33,392 nt of DNA from Jiangella rhizosphaerae (GCF_003579925.1 NZ_QUAL01000016.1:35317-68708); one strand, 5' to 3'; counted from the stretch's first letter, positions 23,089 through 32,557 are shown. The notes: generated by a model not told the origin, from the letters alone. Numbers and translations: made by a program.

Positions 23089-23870
23089 ATGTCCCGACCG
23101 ATCCGCATCGGTGTCCAGATCCAGCCGCAGCACGCCGACTACCGGGCGATCCGCCGCGCCGCGGCCGAGGCCGAGGACGCCGGCGTCGACATCGTCTTCA
23201 ACTGGGACCACTTCTTCCCGCTGCGCGGCGAGCCCGACGGCAAGCACTTCGAGTGCTGGACCATGCTCGGCGCCTGGGCCGAGCAGACGTCGCGGGTCGA
23301 GATCGGTGCGCTGGTGAGCAGCGTCGGCTACCGCAACCCCGAGCTGCTGGCCGACATGGCCCGCACCGTCGACCACATCAGCGACGGCCGGCTCATCCTC
23401 GGCATCGGCGGCGGCTGGTTCCAGCGCGACTACGACGAGTACGGCTACGAGTTCGGCACCGCCGGCAGCCGGCTGGACGACCTCGGCGAGGCGCTGCCGC
23501 GGATCAAGAGCCGCTGGTCGAAGCTGAACCCGGCCCCGACCCGCGACATCCCGATCCTCATCGGCGGTGGCGGCGAGAAGAAGACGCTGCGCCACGTCGC
23601 CGAACACGGCACATCTGGCACGCCTTCGGCGACGCCACCGTGCTGCGGCACAAGAGCGAGGTGCTGGACTCCTGGTGCGCGACCGTCGGACGCGACCCGA
23701 ACGAGATCGAGCGCTCGACGGCGGTCCGCGGCCGGCCCGGCGCGGCGGCCGAGGAACTGGTCGAGCTGGGCATCACCCTGTTCACGCTCAGCGCGTCGGG
23801 CCCACTGTACGACCTCGGCTCACTGGCCGACTGGGTCGCCTGGCGCGACCGCCACAACGCCGCAGTCTGA
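23089..23870 (+). pseudogene. F420-type LLM-class oxidoreductase gene with a frameshift
   Basis: It encodes an LLM-class flavin/F420-dependent oxidoreductase of ~260 residues. The first part reads normally: [14 protein letters not shown], then [38 protein letters not shown] and [19 protein letters not shown]. Near 23607-23612 the frame breaks after HVAEHG. The expected continuation ([19 protein letters not shown], then [16 protein letters not shown]) resumes in another frame from 23613 to the TGA at 23868-23870. One base is missing compared with a normal EHADIWHAFGD join. The gene is either a recent pseudogene or carries a sequencing error. Start ATG 23089, with GAGG upstream. Confidence 0.85.
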
Positions 23871-23906
23871 GGGCGACGAAGCGCAAGCCGCGGCACCCAG
23901 GCGAGC

Positions 23907-23995
23907 GGGTGGGAGGAGGATGCCGGCAGGGGTAGGCTGCGGGCGTCCGAGCGAGGAACGAGCGAGGCGGGCGGGGCCGGCGTCCCCCACCCACC
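23907..23995. terminator. Imperfect inverted repeat between convergent genes
   Basis: A left arm from GGGTGGG (23907-23913) to GCCGGC (~23922-23927) pairs imperfectly with GCCGGCGTCCCCCACCCACC (23976-23995). It lies in the 161-base gap between the LLM gene and folE. The loop contains a short direct repeat CGAGCGAGG (twice). Probable bidirectional terminator. Confidence 0.4.
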
Positions 23996-24031
23996 GGCGG
24001 CCCATCTGCGAAGGACAGGCGCCGCCGACGG

Positions 24032-24631
24032 TCAACGCCCGATGATCAGGCTCATCGCCTCGGCGCGCGTGGTGGCGTCGCGGAGCTGGCCGCGCACGGC
24101 GCTGGTGAGCGTCTTCGCGCCCGGCTTGCGGACGCCCCGCATGGTCATGCACAGGTGCTCGGCCTCGACGACGACGATGACGCCGGCCGGCTTGAGCAGC
24201 TCGACCAGCGAGTTCGCCACCTGCGACGTGAGCCGCTCCTGCACCTGCGGCCGCTTGGCGTAGACGTCGACCAGCCGGGCCAGCTTGGACAGCCCGGCGA
24301 TGCGCCCCGACGGTCCGGGGATGTAGCCGACGTGGGCGTAGCCGTAGAACGGGACGAGGTGGTGCTCGCACATCGACGCCAGCTCGATGTCCTTGACCAG
24401 CACCATCTCGTCGTGGCCGAGCTCGAACGTCGTGGTGAGGACGTCGGCTGGATCTTGGTGCAGGCCGCGGAACATCTCGGCGTACGCCCGGGCGACCCGG
24501 GATGGGGTGTCGAGCAGGCCGTCACGGTCGGGGTCTTCGCCGATCGCGACGAGCAGCTCACGGACAGCGGCCTCCGCCCGGGCATAGTCGAACTGCCCGG
24601 GTGGCTCCGGCAGCACCGGTTCCGCGTTCAC
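24032..24631 (-). CDS. folE: GTP cyclohydrolase I
   Basis: A 199-residue enzyme converting GTP to dihydroneopterin triphosphate, the first step of folate and other pterins. Zinc ligands are visible in [12 protein letters not shown] and [31 protein letters not shown] and [16 protein letters not shown] are typical C-terminal motifs. The GTG at 24631 is five bases after the ftsH stop and has GAGGG close upstream. A longer frame reaching 24808 overlaps ftsH and is rejected. In many actinobacteria folP, folB and folK follow; here the next gene is a convergent LLM gene. Confidence 0.95.
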   Translation of the reverse strand: MNAEPVLPEPPGQFDYARAEAAVRELLVAIGEDPDRDGLLDTPSRVARAYAEMFRGLHQDPADVLTTTFELGHDEMVLVKDIELASMCEHHLVPFYGYAHVGYIPGPSGRIAGLSKLARLVDVYAKRPQVQERLTSQVANSLVELLKPAGVIVVVEAEHLCMTMRGVRKPGAKTLTSAVRGQLRDATTRAEAMSLIIGR

Positions 24632-24636
24632 GTCCC

Positions 24637-26658
24637 TCAGCCCTCGGCCGGGCCTTCGGGCTTCGGCACCGGCGGGAGGACCGGCGTCGGGTCGGGCGCG
24701 ACGGTGATAGCTGCCTGCTCCTCGGCGTGGTGGCCGTTGGTCGACACCTTGATCGGGAACGCGACCGGACCACGCTCGGACGGCTTGCGGGTGGCCGAGC
24801 CGGTCCACGCCGGACGGCGTCCGCGCTTGCGGATGGGCGCGAAGACCTCGGCGACCTCTTCCTTGTTCAGCGTCTCGCGTTCGAGCAGCGCGATGACCAG
24901 GTGGTCGAGCACCTCGCGGTTCTCGACGAGGATGTCGAAGGCCTCCTGGTGCGCGGTCTCGATGAGCTTGCGCACCTCTTCGTCGACCACGCCGGCGACG
25001 TTCTCGGAGTAGTCGCGCTCGTGCCCGAGCTCGCGGCCGAGGAACGGCTCGGAGCGGTCGGAGCCGAACTTGATGGCGCCGAGCCGCTCGGTCATGCCGT
25101 ACTGGGTGACCATGCGCCGGGCCAGCGTGGTGGCCTTGTCGATGTCGTTGGCCGCGCCCGTGGTGGGGTCGTGGAAGACGAGCTCCTCGGCCGCCCGGCC
25201 GCCCATCATGTAGGCGAGCTGGTCGAGCATCTCGTTGCGCGTGGTGGAGTACTTGTCCTCGTCGGGCAGCACCATGGTGTAGCCGAGGGCGCCGCCGCGC
25301 GGGAGGATGGTCACCTTGTGCACCGGGTCGGTGTGGTGCAGCGCCGCGGCCACCAGGGCGTGCCCGCCCTCGTGGTAGGCGGTGATGCGCTTCTCCTCGT
25401 CCTTCATCAGGCGCGAGCTCTTCTGCGGGCCCGCGACGACGCGGTCGATGGCCTCGTCGAGCGCCTGCGGCGTGATCATCTTCTCGTTCTTGCGCGCCGT
25501 GAGCAGGGCGGCCTCGTTGAGCACGTTGGCGAGGTCGGCGCCGGTGAAGCCTGGCGTGCGGCGCGCCACCGCCCGCAGGTCGGCGTCCTCGGTCAACGGC
25601 TTGCCGCGGGCGTGGACGCCCAGGATCTTCTCGCGGCCCTCGAGGTCGGGCGGCTCGACGGCGATCTGCCGGTCGAAGCGGCCCGGGCGCAGCAGCGCGG
25701 GGTCGAGGATGTCGGGCCGGTTGGTGGCCGCGATCAGGATGATGTTGGTCTTGATGTCGAAGCCGTCCATCTCGACCAGCAGCTGGTTCAGCGTCTGCTC
25801 GCGCTCGTCGTGGCCGCCGCCCATGCCGGCGCCGCGGTGCCGGCCGACCGCGTCGATCTCGTCGACGAAGACGATGGCCGGCGCGTTCTCCTTGGCCTCC
25901 TTGAACAGGTCGCGGACCCGGGAGGCGCCGACACCGACGAACATCTCGACGAAGTCCGAACCGGAGATGGAGTAGAACGGCACGCCCGCCTCGCCGGCGA
26001 CCGCACGCGCCAGCAGCGTCTTACCGGTGCCGGGCGGGCCGTACAGCAGCACGCCCTTGGGGATCTTGGCGCCGACGGCCTGGAACTTGCCCGGCTCCTG
26101 GAGGAACTCCTTGATCTCGTGCAGCTCCTCGACGGCCTCGTTCGCGCCGGCGACGTCGGCGAACGTCGTCTTCGGCGCGTCCTTGCTGGCGAGCTTGGCG
26201 CGCGAGCGCCCGAACTGCATGACCCGGCCGCCGCCGCCCTGCATCTGCGTCATGAAGAAGAAGATCAGCGCGCCCAGGATGAGGAACGGCAGCAGTGTGC
26301 CGAGGATGCCCCACAGGATGCTCGGCTGCGGCACCTCGATGTTGTAGGTCTCGAGGGAGCTGCCGTCGGCGTCGTGGAGGTCCTGGAGCGACTCCTGCAG
26401 CTGCAGGCCCTGGCCCTCGACGTACTGGGCGACGATCTTCGTGTCGTCGCCGTCGGCCAGGGTGAGCTCGATCTCCTGCGTCTCGCCGCCGGTGATCTTC
26501 GCCGACTTGACGTTGCCCGCCTCGATCTCGGAGACGATGCGAGCGGTGTCGACCTCCTCCGCACCCCCGGCGCGGTCGAGCACACTGCTCAGCACGACGG
26601 CGGCGAGCACGAAGACGAGCAACCAGATGAGTGGTCGCGTGAATCGCTTGGCGTTCAT
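24637..26658 (-). CDS. ftsH: ATP-dependent zinc metalloprotease FtsH
   Basis: A 673-residue membrane AAA+ protease that degrades misfolded and regulatory membrane proteins. Two transmembrane helices flank a periplasmic domain ([18 protein letters not shown] and [19 protein letters not shown]). Walker A is GPPGTGKT (207-214), Walker [12 protein letters not shown], and the second region of homology [19 protein letters not shown]. The zinc site is HEGGH (429-433). The ATG at 26658 follows no close ribosome site; AGGAGG lies ~25 bases upstream. The C-terminal tail is Pro-rich. First part of a run with folE; hpt lies upstream on the same strand. Confidence 0.96.
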   Translation of the reverse strand: MNAKRFTRPLIWLLVFVLAAVVLSSVLDRAGGAEEVDTARIVSEIEAGNVKSAKITGGETQEIELTLADGDDTKIVAQYVEGQGLQLQESLQDLHDADGSSLETYNIEVPQPSILWGILGTLLPFLILGALIFFFMTQMQGGGGRVMQFGRSRAKLASKDAPKTTFADVAGANEAVEELHEIKEFLQEPGKFQAVGAKIPKGVLLYGPPGTGKTLLARAVAGEAGVPFYSISGSDFVEMFVGVGASRVRDLFKEAKENAPAIVFVDEIDAVGRHRGAGMGGGHDEREQTLNQLLVEMDGFDIKTNIILIAATNRPDILDPALLRPGRFDRQIAVEPPDLEGREKILGVHARGKPLTEDADLRAVARRTPGFTGADLANVLNEAALLTARKNEKMITPQALDEAIDRVVAGPQKSSRLMKDEEKRITAYHEGGHALVAAALHHTDPVHKVTILPRGGALGYTMVLPDEDKYSTTRNEMLDQLAYMMGGRAAEELVFHDPTTGAANDIDKATTLARRMVTQYGMTERLGAIKFGSDRSEPFLGRELGHERDYSENVAGVVDEEVRKLIETAHQEAFDILVENREVLDHLVIALLERETLNKEEVAEVFAPIRKRGRRPAWTGSATRKPSERGPVAFPIKVSTNGHHAEEQAAITVAPDPTPVLPPVPKPEGPAEG

Positions 26659-26742
26659 GATGCGAGACCTGACGGCCTCGTACCTCCTGTGATCGGCTGG
26701 CTTCAGCACACGCCGCGAACGCCCGGCATGTCCACCGAAGGT

Positions 26743-26757
26743 GTCGGATCGTCCGAC
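26743..26757. promoter_or_regulatory. Palindrome in the ftsH upstream region
   Basis: GTCGGA-TCG-TCCGAC is a perfect 6-bp inverted repeat ~85 bases upstream of ftsH in the 213-base gap to hpt. Possible operator or part of a promoter; no regulator can be named. Confidence 0.3.
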
Positions 26758-26871
26758 GATACCTTGCGGGGGCCTGCTCGACCATTCCGGCAGGTCTGTT
26801 ACATGGTACGAACGTCGCAGGTGAGCCGCAGTGTTCCCAGGCCGCTCGCCAACTCGGTCACACCGGACGGG

Positions 26872-27423
26872 TCAGCTGTACACGTGCGGCGCCAGGGTTC
26901 CGACGACGCGCAGGTTGCGGTACCGCTCGGCGTAGTCCAGTCCGTACCCCACGACGAACGCATTGGGGATGTCGTAGCCGACGTACCTGACCTCCACGGA
27001 GGTCTTCGCGGCCTCGGGCTTGCGCAGCAGCGTGCACACCTCGACCGACGCCGGCCCGCGCGAGCGCAGGTTCGACACCAGCCACGACAGCGTCAGCCCG
27101 GTGTCGATGATGTCCTCGACGACGAGCACGTGCCGGTCGGTGATGTCGGTGTCGAGGTCCTTGACGATGCGCACGACGCCGCTGGACCGGGTGCCCGAAC
27201 CGTAGGACGAGATGGCCATCCAGTCCTGCTCGACATGCCGCGACAGGTGCCGGCTGAGGTCGGCCATGACCATGATCGCGCCCTTGAGCACACCGACGAG
27301 CAGGAGGTCCTTGCCCTCGTAGTCGCGCTCGATCTGCGCGGCCAGCTCGGCCAGCTTGCCCTGGATCTCCTCCTCGGTCAGCAGGATCTTCTCGAGGTCT
27401 CCGTCGACGTGTTCTGGATCCAC
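26872..27423 (-). CDS. hpt: Hypoxanthine phosphoribosyltransferase
   Basis: A 183-residue type I phosphoribosyltransferase salvaging hypoxanthine and guanine with PRPP. The PRPP motif is VLVVEDIIDTGLTL. The flexible loop region is SSYGSGTRSSG, and the C-terminal base-binding part is GYDIPNAFVVGYGLDY. The GTG at 27423 has AAAGG ~9 bases upstream. It normally lies directly after tilS, but here 707 bases with a palindromic repeat cluster separate them, so it may need its own promoter. Confidence 0.95.
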   Translation of the reverse strand: MDPEHVDGDLEKILLTEEEIQGKLAELAAQIERDYEGKDLLLVGVLKGAIMVMADLSRHLSRHVEQDWMAISSYGSGTRSSGVVRIVKDLDTDITDRHVLVVEDIIDTGLTLSWLVSNLRSRGPASVEVCTLLRKPEAAKTSVEVRYVGYDIPNAFVVGYGLDYAERYRNLRVVGTLAPHVYS

Positions 27424-27546
27424 ATGCGCAGCCTTTCACACCGCCGGCGAGCGAGGTGCGGCGACCGCGACGACGGTCAGACGCCCTTGTGGGGCGGTTC
27501 GTCGGGTTCCTGACGCTGGCCGTCCCCCTGCTGCCCATTCTGGGCT

Positions 27547-27678
27547 CCCCGTCCCCCTGCTGCCCATTCTCTTGCCGCGAACGGGCGCGTCAAGCGGACT
27601 ATGGGGCGCTTCGCGCGACGATGACCGCTTGACTCACCCGTCCGCGGCGAAGAACGGGCAGCTATCAGGGGGACGGGG
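27547..27678. repeat. Long inverted repeat, element copy 1
   Basis: Arms of ~51 and ~54 bp flank a 27-base centre. The outer part is CCCCGTCCCCCTG facing CAGGGGGACGGGG. Inner blocks CCGCG, CGGG and TCAAGCGG match their inverted partners with a few mismatches and a 4-base insertion (ATAG). It could fold into one very long hairpin. Confidence 0.75.
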
Positions 27679-27765
27679 AGGATGTGGGCACGCCTCGGCG
27701 TTGCCGCGCCCGTTTCGCGTGCTTTGTCGGGGCTGTGGCCAGCGATGATCCTCGGCGATCGCATA

Positions 27766-27833
27766 CATCACGAGGATTGCGTGAGCTTCACCATGGCTGT
27801 AGGGGTGTTGACGCTGGGGTAATCCTCGTGATG
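27766..27833. repeat. Perfect 13-bp inverted repeat between the two elements
   Basis: CATCACGAGGATT (27766-27778) and AATCCTCGTGATG (27821-27833) are exact inverted copies with a 42-base centre. GTGAGCTTCACC (27781-27792) and GGTGAAATCTCAC (27847-27859) form a second, imperfect pair. This could be a remnant of another element family or a structured RNA. Confidence 0.55.
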
Positions 27834-27931
27834 GCTCCCGAATCACGGTGAAATCTCACCAGGTGGACGCTCAACGACAGCAACGCCACACAGAAACAGG
27901 GCCGACGCCCCGGTCTCGTCGCCACACTCCC

Positions 27932-28074
27932 CCGTCCCCCTGATAGCTGCCCGTTCTTAGCCGCGGGCGCGCGGGTCAAGTCCAAGCGCCCCGACCACAG
28001 CGAAGCCCCACCACAACGCGCGCGGACTTGAGGCGCGCGTCCGCGGCCAAGACAATCGGGCAGCAGGGGGACGG
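27932..28074. repeat. Long inverted repeat, element copy 2
   Basis: Arms of ~52 and ~51 bp flank a 40-base centre. Outer blocks CCGTCCCCCTG / CAGGGGGACGG and inner blocks GCCGCGG and TCAAGTCC / GGACTTGA mirror copy 1, although the inner arm sequences have diverged. Shared architecture with independent inner sequence suggests two insertions of one family. Confidence 0.75.
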
Positions 28075-28130
28075 CCCACGCAGCAGGGGGACGGCCCACG
28101 CCAGCGCAAAGCCGACGCCACAACCCCCGG

Positions 28131-29300
28131 TCAGCGCGGCGTGGTGAACCGGAGTACGCCGTCGCGGCGGGTGGCGCGCAGGCCGCCGGGGAGGTCGATG
28201 CCGGCCTGTCCGCGCCACGCGGTGACGAGGGCGTCGACGGCGGCGATGTGGGCCGCGGTGAGGTCGGTGGGCGGGCTGCCGGAGGCGATCGCGGCCTGCC
28301 GCAGCACCCGCCAGCGGATCGCCCGCGACAGCGCCGCCAACTCGAGGACGTCGAGCCCGGTGGCGGTCTCGGCGCGAGCCCGCTCAGCCGCGTCGCCGGT
28401 CTCGGCGCGAGCCCGCTCAGCCGCGTCGCCGGTCTCGGCGCGAGCCCGCTCAGCCGCGTCGCCGGAGTCCGCGTCGGCGCCGGGTGCTGTCGGTGCCCAC
28501 CCGTAGGGTTGGGTCCCACCCGGACCGGGCGGGGTCTGCCCACGGTGCCGTCGATCGCCGGCCGGGTCGAGCCGCGCGAGCGCATCGGCCGCAGCGGCGT
28601 CCAGGGCGTCGGCGTCGGCGCGGGCCAGGCCGGCGGTGCGGGCCAGCGCTTCGGCCACTCCGGGCCCGAGCTCGGCCTCCAGCACCGGCAGCACCCGGTG
28701 CCGGACCCGGGCGCGCGCGTACGCGGCGTCCTCGTTGTGCGGGTCGTCCCACGGCGTCAGCCCGGCCGGCAGCGCGGCCCGCACCACGTCGCGGCGCAGG
28801 CCGAGCAGCGGCCGCCGCAGCAGGCCCGACCGCTCGGCCATCCCTGACAGCGACCGTGGGCCCGACCCGCGCGCCAGCCCCAGCAGGACCGTCTCGGCCT
28901 GGTCGTCGAGGGTGTGCCCGAGCAGTACCGCCGCGGCGCCGGCCCGCGTCGCCGCCGCGGTCAGGGCCGCGTACCGGGCCGACCGCGCGTTGCCCTCCGG
29001 ACCGTCCGGCCCACGCGAGGCGTCGACGTGCACCGTCACGACGGGGTCGAGCCCGAGCCCGCACAGCGCCGCCGCCGTCGACCGGGCCCGAGCGGCCGAA
29101 CCCGCCTGCAGGCCGTGATCGACGCAGACGGCACCGGCCCGCAGGCCGCCGCGGGACCGGTCGGCCACCCACGCCGTCGCCGCGGCCAGGGACAGCGAGT
29201 CGGCGCCGCCGGAGCAGGCGACCAGCACCGTGGCGCCGTCCTCCAGATCCGCGAGCGCCGCGCGGACGGCCCGCCTGACGTCGAGATGCGGGTGCCCCAT
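28131..29300 (-). CDS. tilS: tRNA(Ile)-lysidine synthetase TilS
   Basis: A 389-residue enzyme attaching lysine to C34 of tRNA-Ile(CAU), changing its decoding from AUG to AUA. The PP-loop is [15 protein letters not shown] (28-42), followed by [11 protein letters not shown] and [20 protein letters not shown]. The C-terminal tRNA-binding region is the short actinobacterial form. A perfect tandem 33-bp repeat adds three copies of [11 protein letters not shown] at ~280-312, between the catalytic and C-terminal parts. The ATG at 29300 is the natural start; a long upstream extension is shadow. It lies 17 bases after the metalloprotease stop. Confidence 0.92.
   Translation of the reverse strand: MGHPHLDVRRAVRAALADLEDGATVLVACSGGADSLSLAAATAWVADRSRGGLRAGAVCVDHGLQAGSAARARSTAAALCGLGLDPVVTVHVDASRGPDGPEGNARSARYAALTAAATRAGAAAVLLGHTLDDQAETVLLGLARGSGPRSLSGMAERSGLLRRPLLGLRRDVVRAALPAGLTPWDDPHNEDAAYARARVRHRVLPVLEAELGPGVAEALARTAGLARADADALDAAAADALARLDPAGDRRHRGQTPPGPGGTQPYGWAPTAPGADADSGDAAERARAETGDAAERARAETGDAAERARAETATGLDVLELAALSRAIRWRVLRQAAIASGSPPTDLTAAHIAAVDALVTAWRGQAGIDLPGGLRATRRDGVLRFTTPR
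28365..28463. repeat. Three perfect 33-bp tandem repeats inside tilS
   Basis: Three identical 33-bp units at 28365-28397, 28398-28430 and 28431-28463 encode the 11-residue unit [11 protein letters not shown], in frame. Perfect identity at the DNA level implies recent expansion and probable length variation between strains. Confidence 0.9.
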
Positions 29301-29317
29301 GGGACGGGCGGCAGGCG

Positions 29318-30430
29318 TCAGGCGCCGTCGCGGCCGAGCGCCGGCGTGCCGTGCACCCGGCGCACCCAGGCGACGGGGTCGGCGATCTCGTCCTTGGTCG
29401 GCAGCGTGGCCGGCGACTCCCAGATGCGGTTGAAGCCGGCCATGCCGACGCGGTCGACCACGGCGTTCACGAAGGCGGCGCCGTCGCGGTACTGGCGCAT
29501 CTTGGCGTCGAGGCCGAGCAGCCGGCGGACCGTGCGGTCGAGCCCGACCGACGAGTAGCGGCGCCGCTGGAACCGGCGCCGGATGGTCTCGACGGACGGG
29601 ATGACCTCGGGGCCCACCCCGTCCATGACGACGTCGGCGTGCCCCTCCAGCAGCGACATGAACGCCGTCACGCGGTCGATGACGGCCTTCTGCGCCGGCG
29701 TCTGGACGAGGTCGAGGATCGACCCGGTGCCATCGCCGGACCGGGCGCTCTCGCCAAGGGCGCGGACGGCGTCGCGGGCGCGGGTCAGGAACGCGCCGGG
29801 GTCGACGTCGGTGGCCTCGACGAACGCCTCGATCTCGCCGGCCAGGTGGTCGCGCAGCCACGGGACCGCGGTGAACTGCACCCGGTGGGTCTCCTCGTGC
29901 AGCGTGACCCACAGGCGGAAGTCGTGGGGGTCGACGCCCAGCTCGCGCTCGACGTGGACGATGTTCGGCGCGACCAGCAGCAGCCGTCCCTGCGCGCCGT
30001 CGTCGGGTCCGCCCAGCCGGCCGGACCAGAACGGGTCGAACTGGCCGAGCACCTTGCTGGCCAGGAACGCCAGCAGCGCACCGGTCTGCAGCCCGGTGAC
30101 CTTGGGCCCGACCCGCTGGAACGGGGAGTTCCCGCGGCCCTTCTGCAGCTTGCGCTGCAGCGGCGCGATGATGGTGCGCATGCTCTGGGCGTTGGCGCGG
30201 GCCCAGTTGCCGCGGTCGACCACGACCAGCGGTGCGTATCCGAGCGAGGCATCGAGGTTGGTGAAGCCCTTGACGTGGGCCTCGGCCTCGGCGGCGAGCC
30301 GGCGCAGTTCGGCGACGGCGTCGCGGGCCTCGGTGTCGGTGACGGCCGGTCCGGGACCGGCCAGTCGTTGTGCCGTCGCGACCGCGAGGTCCCAGTCGAC
30401 CATGTCGGGGGTGGCGTCAGCGGTCGTCAT
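29318..30430 (-). CDS. Zinc-dependent metalloprotease-like protein (F420-associated hydrolase family)
   Basis: A 370-residue protein of the actinobacterial family often annotated as a zinc-dependent metalloprotease or 'coenzyme F420 biosynthesis-associated' hydrolase. The zinc motif HEETH is at 178-182 ([14 protein letters not shown]), with a downstream acidic site [31 protein letters not shown] and [19 protein letters not shown] are typical. No signal peptide. The role in vivo is not established. It sits in the conserved order dacB - this gene - tilS - hpt - ftsH. Confidence 0.85.
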   Translation of the reverse strand: MTTADATPDMVDWDLAVATAQRLAGPGPAVTDTEARDAVAELRRLAAEAEAHVKGFTNLDASLGYAPLVVVDRGNWARANAQSMRTIIAPLQRKLQKGRGNSPFQRVGPKVTGLQTGALLAFLASKVLGQFDPFWSGRLGGPDDGAQGRLLLVAPNIVHVERELGVDPHDFRLWVTLHEETHRVQFTAVPWLRDHLAGEIEAFVEATDVDPGAFLTRARDAVRALGESARSGDGTGSILDLVQTPAQKAVIDRVTAFMSLLEGHADVVMDGVGPEVIPSVETIRRRFQRRRYSSVGLDRTVRRLLGLDAKMRQYRDGAAFVNAVVDRVGMAGFNRIWESPATLPTKDEIADPVAWVRRVHGTPALGRDGA

Positions 30431-30483
30431 ACGACCACGCTACGTCACCGATCGCCGGGCCGCCTCAGGCACACGGAGTCGTC

Positions 30484-30584
30484 GGGCCGGGCAAGCTCCG
30501 GTACGGCCCACCCGTTCCCGCACCTCGCACCGACGACATCGAGGAGGCCTTCGGCTCCCTCTCATCGCCGGTCTTGCCCGGCCC
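30484..30584 (-). terminator. Structured spacer after dacB with perfect 12-bp inverted repeat
   Basis: GGGCCGGGCAAG (30484-30495) and CTTGCCCGGCCC (30573-30584) pair perfectly across a 77-base centre, which has its own smaller stem (GAGGAGGCC facing GGCTCCCTC, ~30541-30561). It starts 3 bases after the dacB stop and ends 54 bases before the metalloprotease start, so it may attenuate read-through or stabilise the mRNA end. Confidence 0.45.
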
Positions 30585-30586
30585 TC

Positions 30587-31945
30587 CTAGGCACAGCCGC
30601 AGCCGGCCAGCGCCGCCGCGACGTCGTCGAGCGCCGCCCGCGCCTCCAGCGTGTTGCCGACGTCGTCGGCGAGCACCGCGAACGCGTAGCCGACGCCGTC
30701 GGCGGCGACGACCACGCCGGCCAGCGCGCTGACGCCGGTGAGCGTGCCGGTCTTGGCCCGGACCAGCCCGGCCGCGGCGGACTGGTCGCCGAACCGGTCG
30801 GCGAGCGTGCCGGTGAAGGCGGCGACCGGAAGGCCGGTGACGACGGCGCGCAGCTCCGGATGGTCCGGCCCCGCGGCCAGGGCCAGCGTCTGCGTGATCA
30901 GCGACGCCGGGACCGCGCTGCCGCGGGCCAGTCCGCTGCCGTCGAGCAGCCTCGCGCCGGACGCGTCGAGTCCCAGGTCGGTGAGCGCCCCCACGACCGC
31001 CGGACCGGCATCGGCGGATGTGCCGGCCGCGCCGGACGCGAGGGCCACGTGCCGGGCGAGCACCTCGGCGCCGTCGTTGTCGCTGGTGGTGAGGATGTCC
31101 TCGACGATGGTCGAGAGCGGCGCGGACGCGACGGCGGCCAGCTCGGCGCCGCCGGCCGGCGCGACGGCCTCGGCCGGTTCGCCGTCGACGGCGATGCCCT
31201 GCGCGCTCAGCAGTTCGGCGAACTCGTCGGCCGCGTCGAGCGGCGGGTCGGCGGGCCGGTCCTGGATGTCGGCGGCGAGCGCCGTGGTCGGCGAGACGAC
31301 GCTGGGGACGTAGCCGGGGCTCCAGTCAGGGTCCACCGCCGGCCCGCTGAACAGCGAGGCGTCGTAGGACAGCGTCACCGTCGTGACCCCGGCGTCGGTG
31401 AGTGCCTGCGCCGTCGCCGCGGCGAGGTCGGCCAGCCGGGTGCCGGCGCCGTCGGCGTCCGCCGTGAGCGTCGGGTCGCCGCCGCCCACGAGCGTGATGG
31501 CGGACGGATCGGGCCCGCCGACCACCCGGGTGGTGAACGTGTGGTCCGGGCCGAGCGCGTGGAGGGCGGCGGCGCCGGTGAGGATCTTCAGCGTGCTGGC
31601 CGGTGTGTGCGGATCGGTGGCGGCGGCCTCGTAGGACGTGTCGCCCGTGGCGAGGTTCACGACGCTGACGCCGACCCGGCCGCCCAGCCCCGCGGCGCCG
31701 AGGGTGGGCGCGAGCACGGCGCCGACCTCCGGCTCACCCGCCGCGCCCGCGTCGGCCGGAGCCGCCAGCACGCCGGTCGCGGGCGACCAGTCAGGTGCGG
31801 GCGCCGGCTCCGGACGGAACAACGCCGTCTCGGCGGCCGGCGCGGTGTCGACCCAGGGCAGGCCGGTCGTGCGCTCGAGCACGACTCCGGCGCCGGCGGC
31901 GAGCACGACGACACAGCCGGCCACGATCCCGGCGCGCCTCCACAT
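30587..31945 (-). CDS. dacB: D-alanyl-D-alanine carboxypeptidase/endopeptidase (PBP4/DacB family)
   Basis: A 452-residue class C penicillin-binding protein trimming peptidoglycan stem peptides. A non-cleaved or signal helix starts the chain ([19 protein letters not shown]). The active site is S117-T-L-K120 ([10 protein letters not shown]). The SDN triad lies in [14 protein letters not shown], and the KTG triad in [16 protein letters not shown]. The ATG at 31945 has GAGGGGG six bases upstream and is preferred to the GTG at 31960. It diverges from ppa. Length is normal for the family. Confidence 0.92.
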   Translation of the reverse strand: MWRRAGIVAGCVVVLAAGAGVVLERTTGLPWVDTAPAAETALFRPEPAPAPDWSPATGVLAAPADAGAAGEPEVGAVLAPTLGAAGLGGRVGVSVVNLATGDTSYEAAATDPHTPASTLKILTGAAALHALGPDHTFTTRVVGGPDPSAITLVGGGDPTLTADADGAGTRLADLAAATAQALTDAGVTTVTLSYDASLFSGPAVDPDWSPGYVPSVVSPTTALAADIQDRPADPPLDAADEFAELLSAQGIAVDGEPAEAVAPAGGAELAAVASAPLSTIVEDILTTSDNDGAEVLARHVALASGAAGTSADAGPAVVGALTDLGLDASGARLLDGSGLARGSAVPASLITQTLALAAGPDHPELRAVVTGLPVAAFTGTLADRFGDQSAAAGLVRAKTGTLTGVSALAGVVVAADGVGYAFAVLADDVGNTLEARAALDDVAAALAGCGCA

Positions 31946-32040
31946 CGTCCGCCCCCTCACCTGTTGACACGGCCGACATCACCGTACGGGAGACTGGACC
32001 CGACCAGCACATCGGGACGCTTCGAGGTAGGGACCTACAG

Positions 32041-32535
32041 GTGGAGTTCGACGTCACCATCGAGATTCCGGCGGGCAGCCGGAACAAGTACGAAATGGAC
32101 CACGAGACCGGCCGCATCAGACTCGACCGCCGGCTCTTCACGTCGACCCGCTACCCCCACGACTACGGGTTCATCGACGACACCCTGGGCCTCGACGGCG
32201 ACCCGCTCGACGCCCTGGTGCTGATCGAGGAGCCAACCTTCCCCGGCTGCCTCATCCGCTGCCGCGCCATCGGCATGTTCCGGATGAAGGACGAGGCCGG
32301 CGGCGACGACAAGGTGCTCTGCGTGCCGGCCGCCGACCCGCGCAAGGTCACCTTCCAGGACATCGGCGACGTGCCGGAGTTCGACCGCCTCGAGATCCAG
32401 CACTTCTTCGAGGTCTACAAGGACCTCGAGCCGGGCAAGTCGGTCGAGGGCGCCACGTGGGTCGACCGCGCGGCGGCGGAGGAGGAGATCGAGGCCTCCC
32501 GGCGGCGCCTGATCGAGTCCGGCGGCGCCCACTGA
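32041..32535 (+). CDS. ppa: Inorganic pyrophosphatase (type I, Ppa)
   Basis: A 164-residue soluble enzyme hydrolysing PPi to phosphate with Mg2+, pulling biosynthetic reactions forward. [41 protein letters not shown] (the acidic metal site DGDPLDALV) and [10 protein letters not shown] are typical. GTG at 32041, with AGGGA 8 bases upstream. It diverges from dacB. The stop overlaps a terminator hairpin shared with the convergent NlpC/P60 gene. Confidence 0.95.
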   Translation: MEFDVTIEIPAGSRNKYEMDHETGRIRLDRRLFTSTRYPHDYGFIDDTLGLDGDPLDALVLIEEPTFPGCLIRCRAIGMFRMKDEAGGDDKVLCVPAADPRKVTFQDIGDVPEFDRLEIQHFFEVYKDLEPGKSVEGATWVDRAAAEEEIEASRRRLIESGGAH

Positions 32536-32554
32536 CCCCACGGGCCGGCGCCGC
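32522..32554. terminator. Hairpin shared by ppa and the NlpC/P60 gene
   Basis: GCGGCGCC (32522-32529) and GGCGCCGC (32547-32554) form a perfect 8-bp stem spanning the ppa stop codon and the 22-base convergent gap. Likely a bidirectional terminator. Confidence 0.55.
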
Positions 32555-32557
32555 GCG

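Larger units (their letters stand above)
27520..28100. repeat. Palindromic repeat cluster (MITE/REPIN-like) between tilS and hpt
   Basis: No gene is credible here. Two long imperfect inverted repeats of the same family are present: arms 27547-27597 and 27625-27678, and arms 27932-27983 and 28024-28074. All arms begin with the CCGTCCCCCTG terminus and share the order CTGCCC, TTCT, GCCGCGG, GTCAAG. A partial terminal copy is duplicated outside each end: a 22-bp unit at 27520-27541 and 27549-27570, and a 20-bp unit at 28061-28080 and 28081-28100. The middle (27690-27925) has a further inverted repeat. This fits a cluster of non-autonomous mobile elements. Confidence 0.75.

Noticed and set aside
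23941-23975. Insertion-element end suggested by the CGAGCGAGG direct repeat
   Set aside because: Only two short copies 2 bases apart; no matching inverted end or transposase remains.
27520-28100. CRISPR array
   Set aside because: Repeats are few, lie in inverted orientation, have no regular spacers, and no cas genes are nearby.
27788-28585. Minus-strand frame with repeated [11 protein letters not shown] units
   Set aside because: It is the tilS 33-bp repeat read in a wrong frame, continuing through the palindromic cluster.
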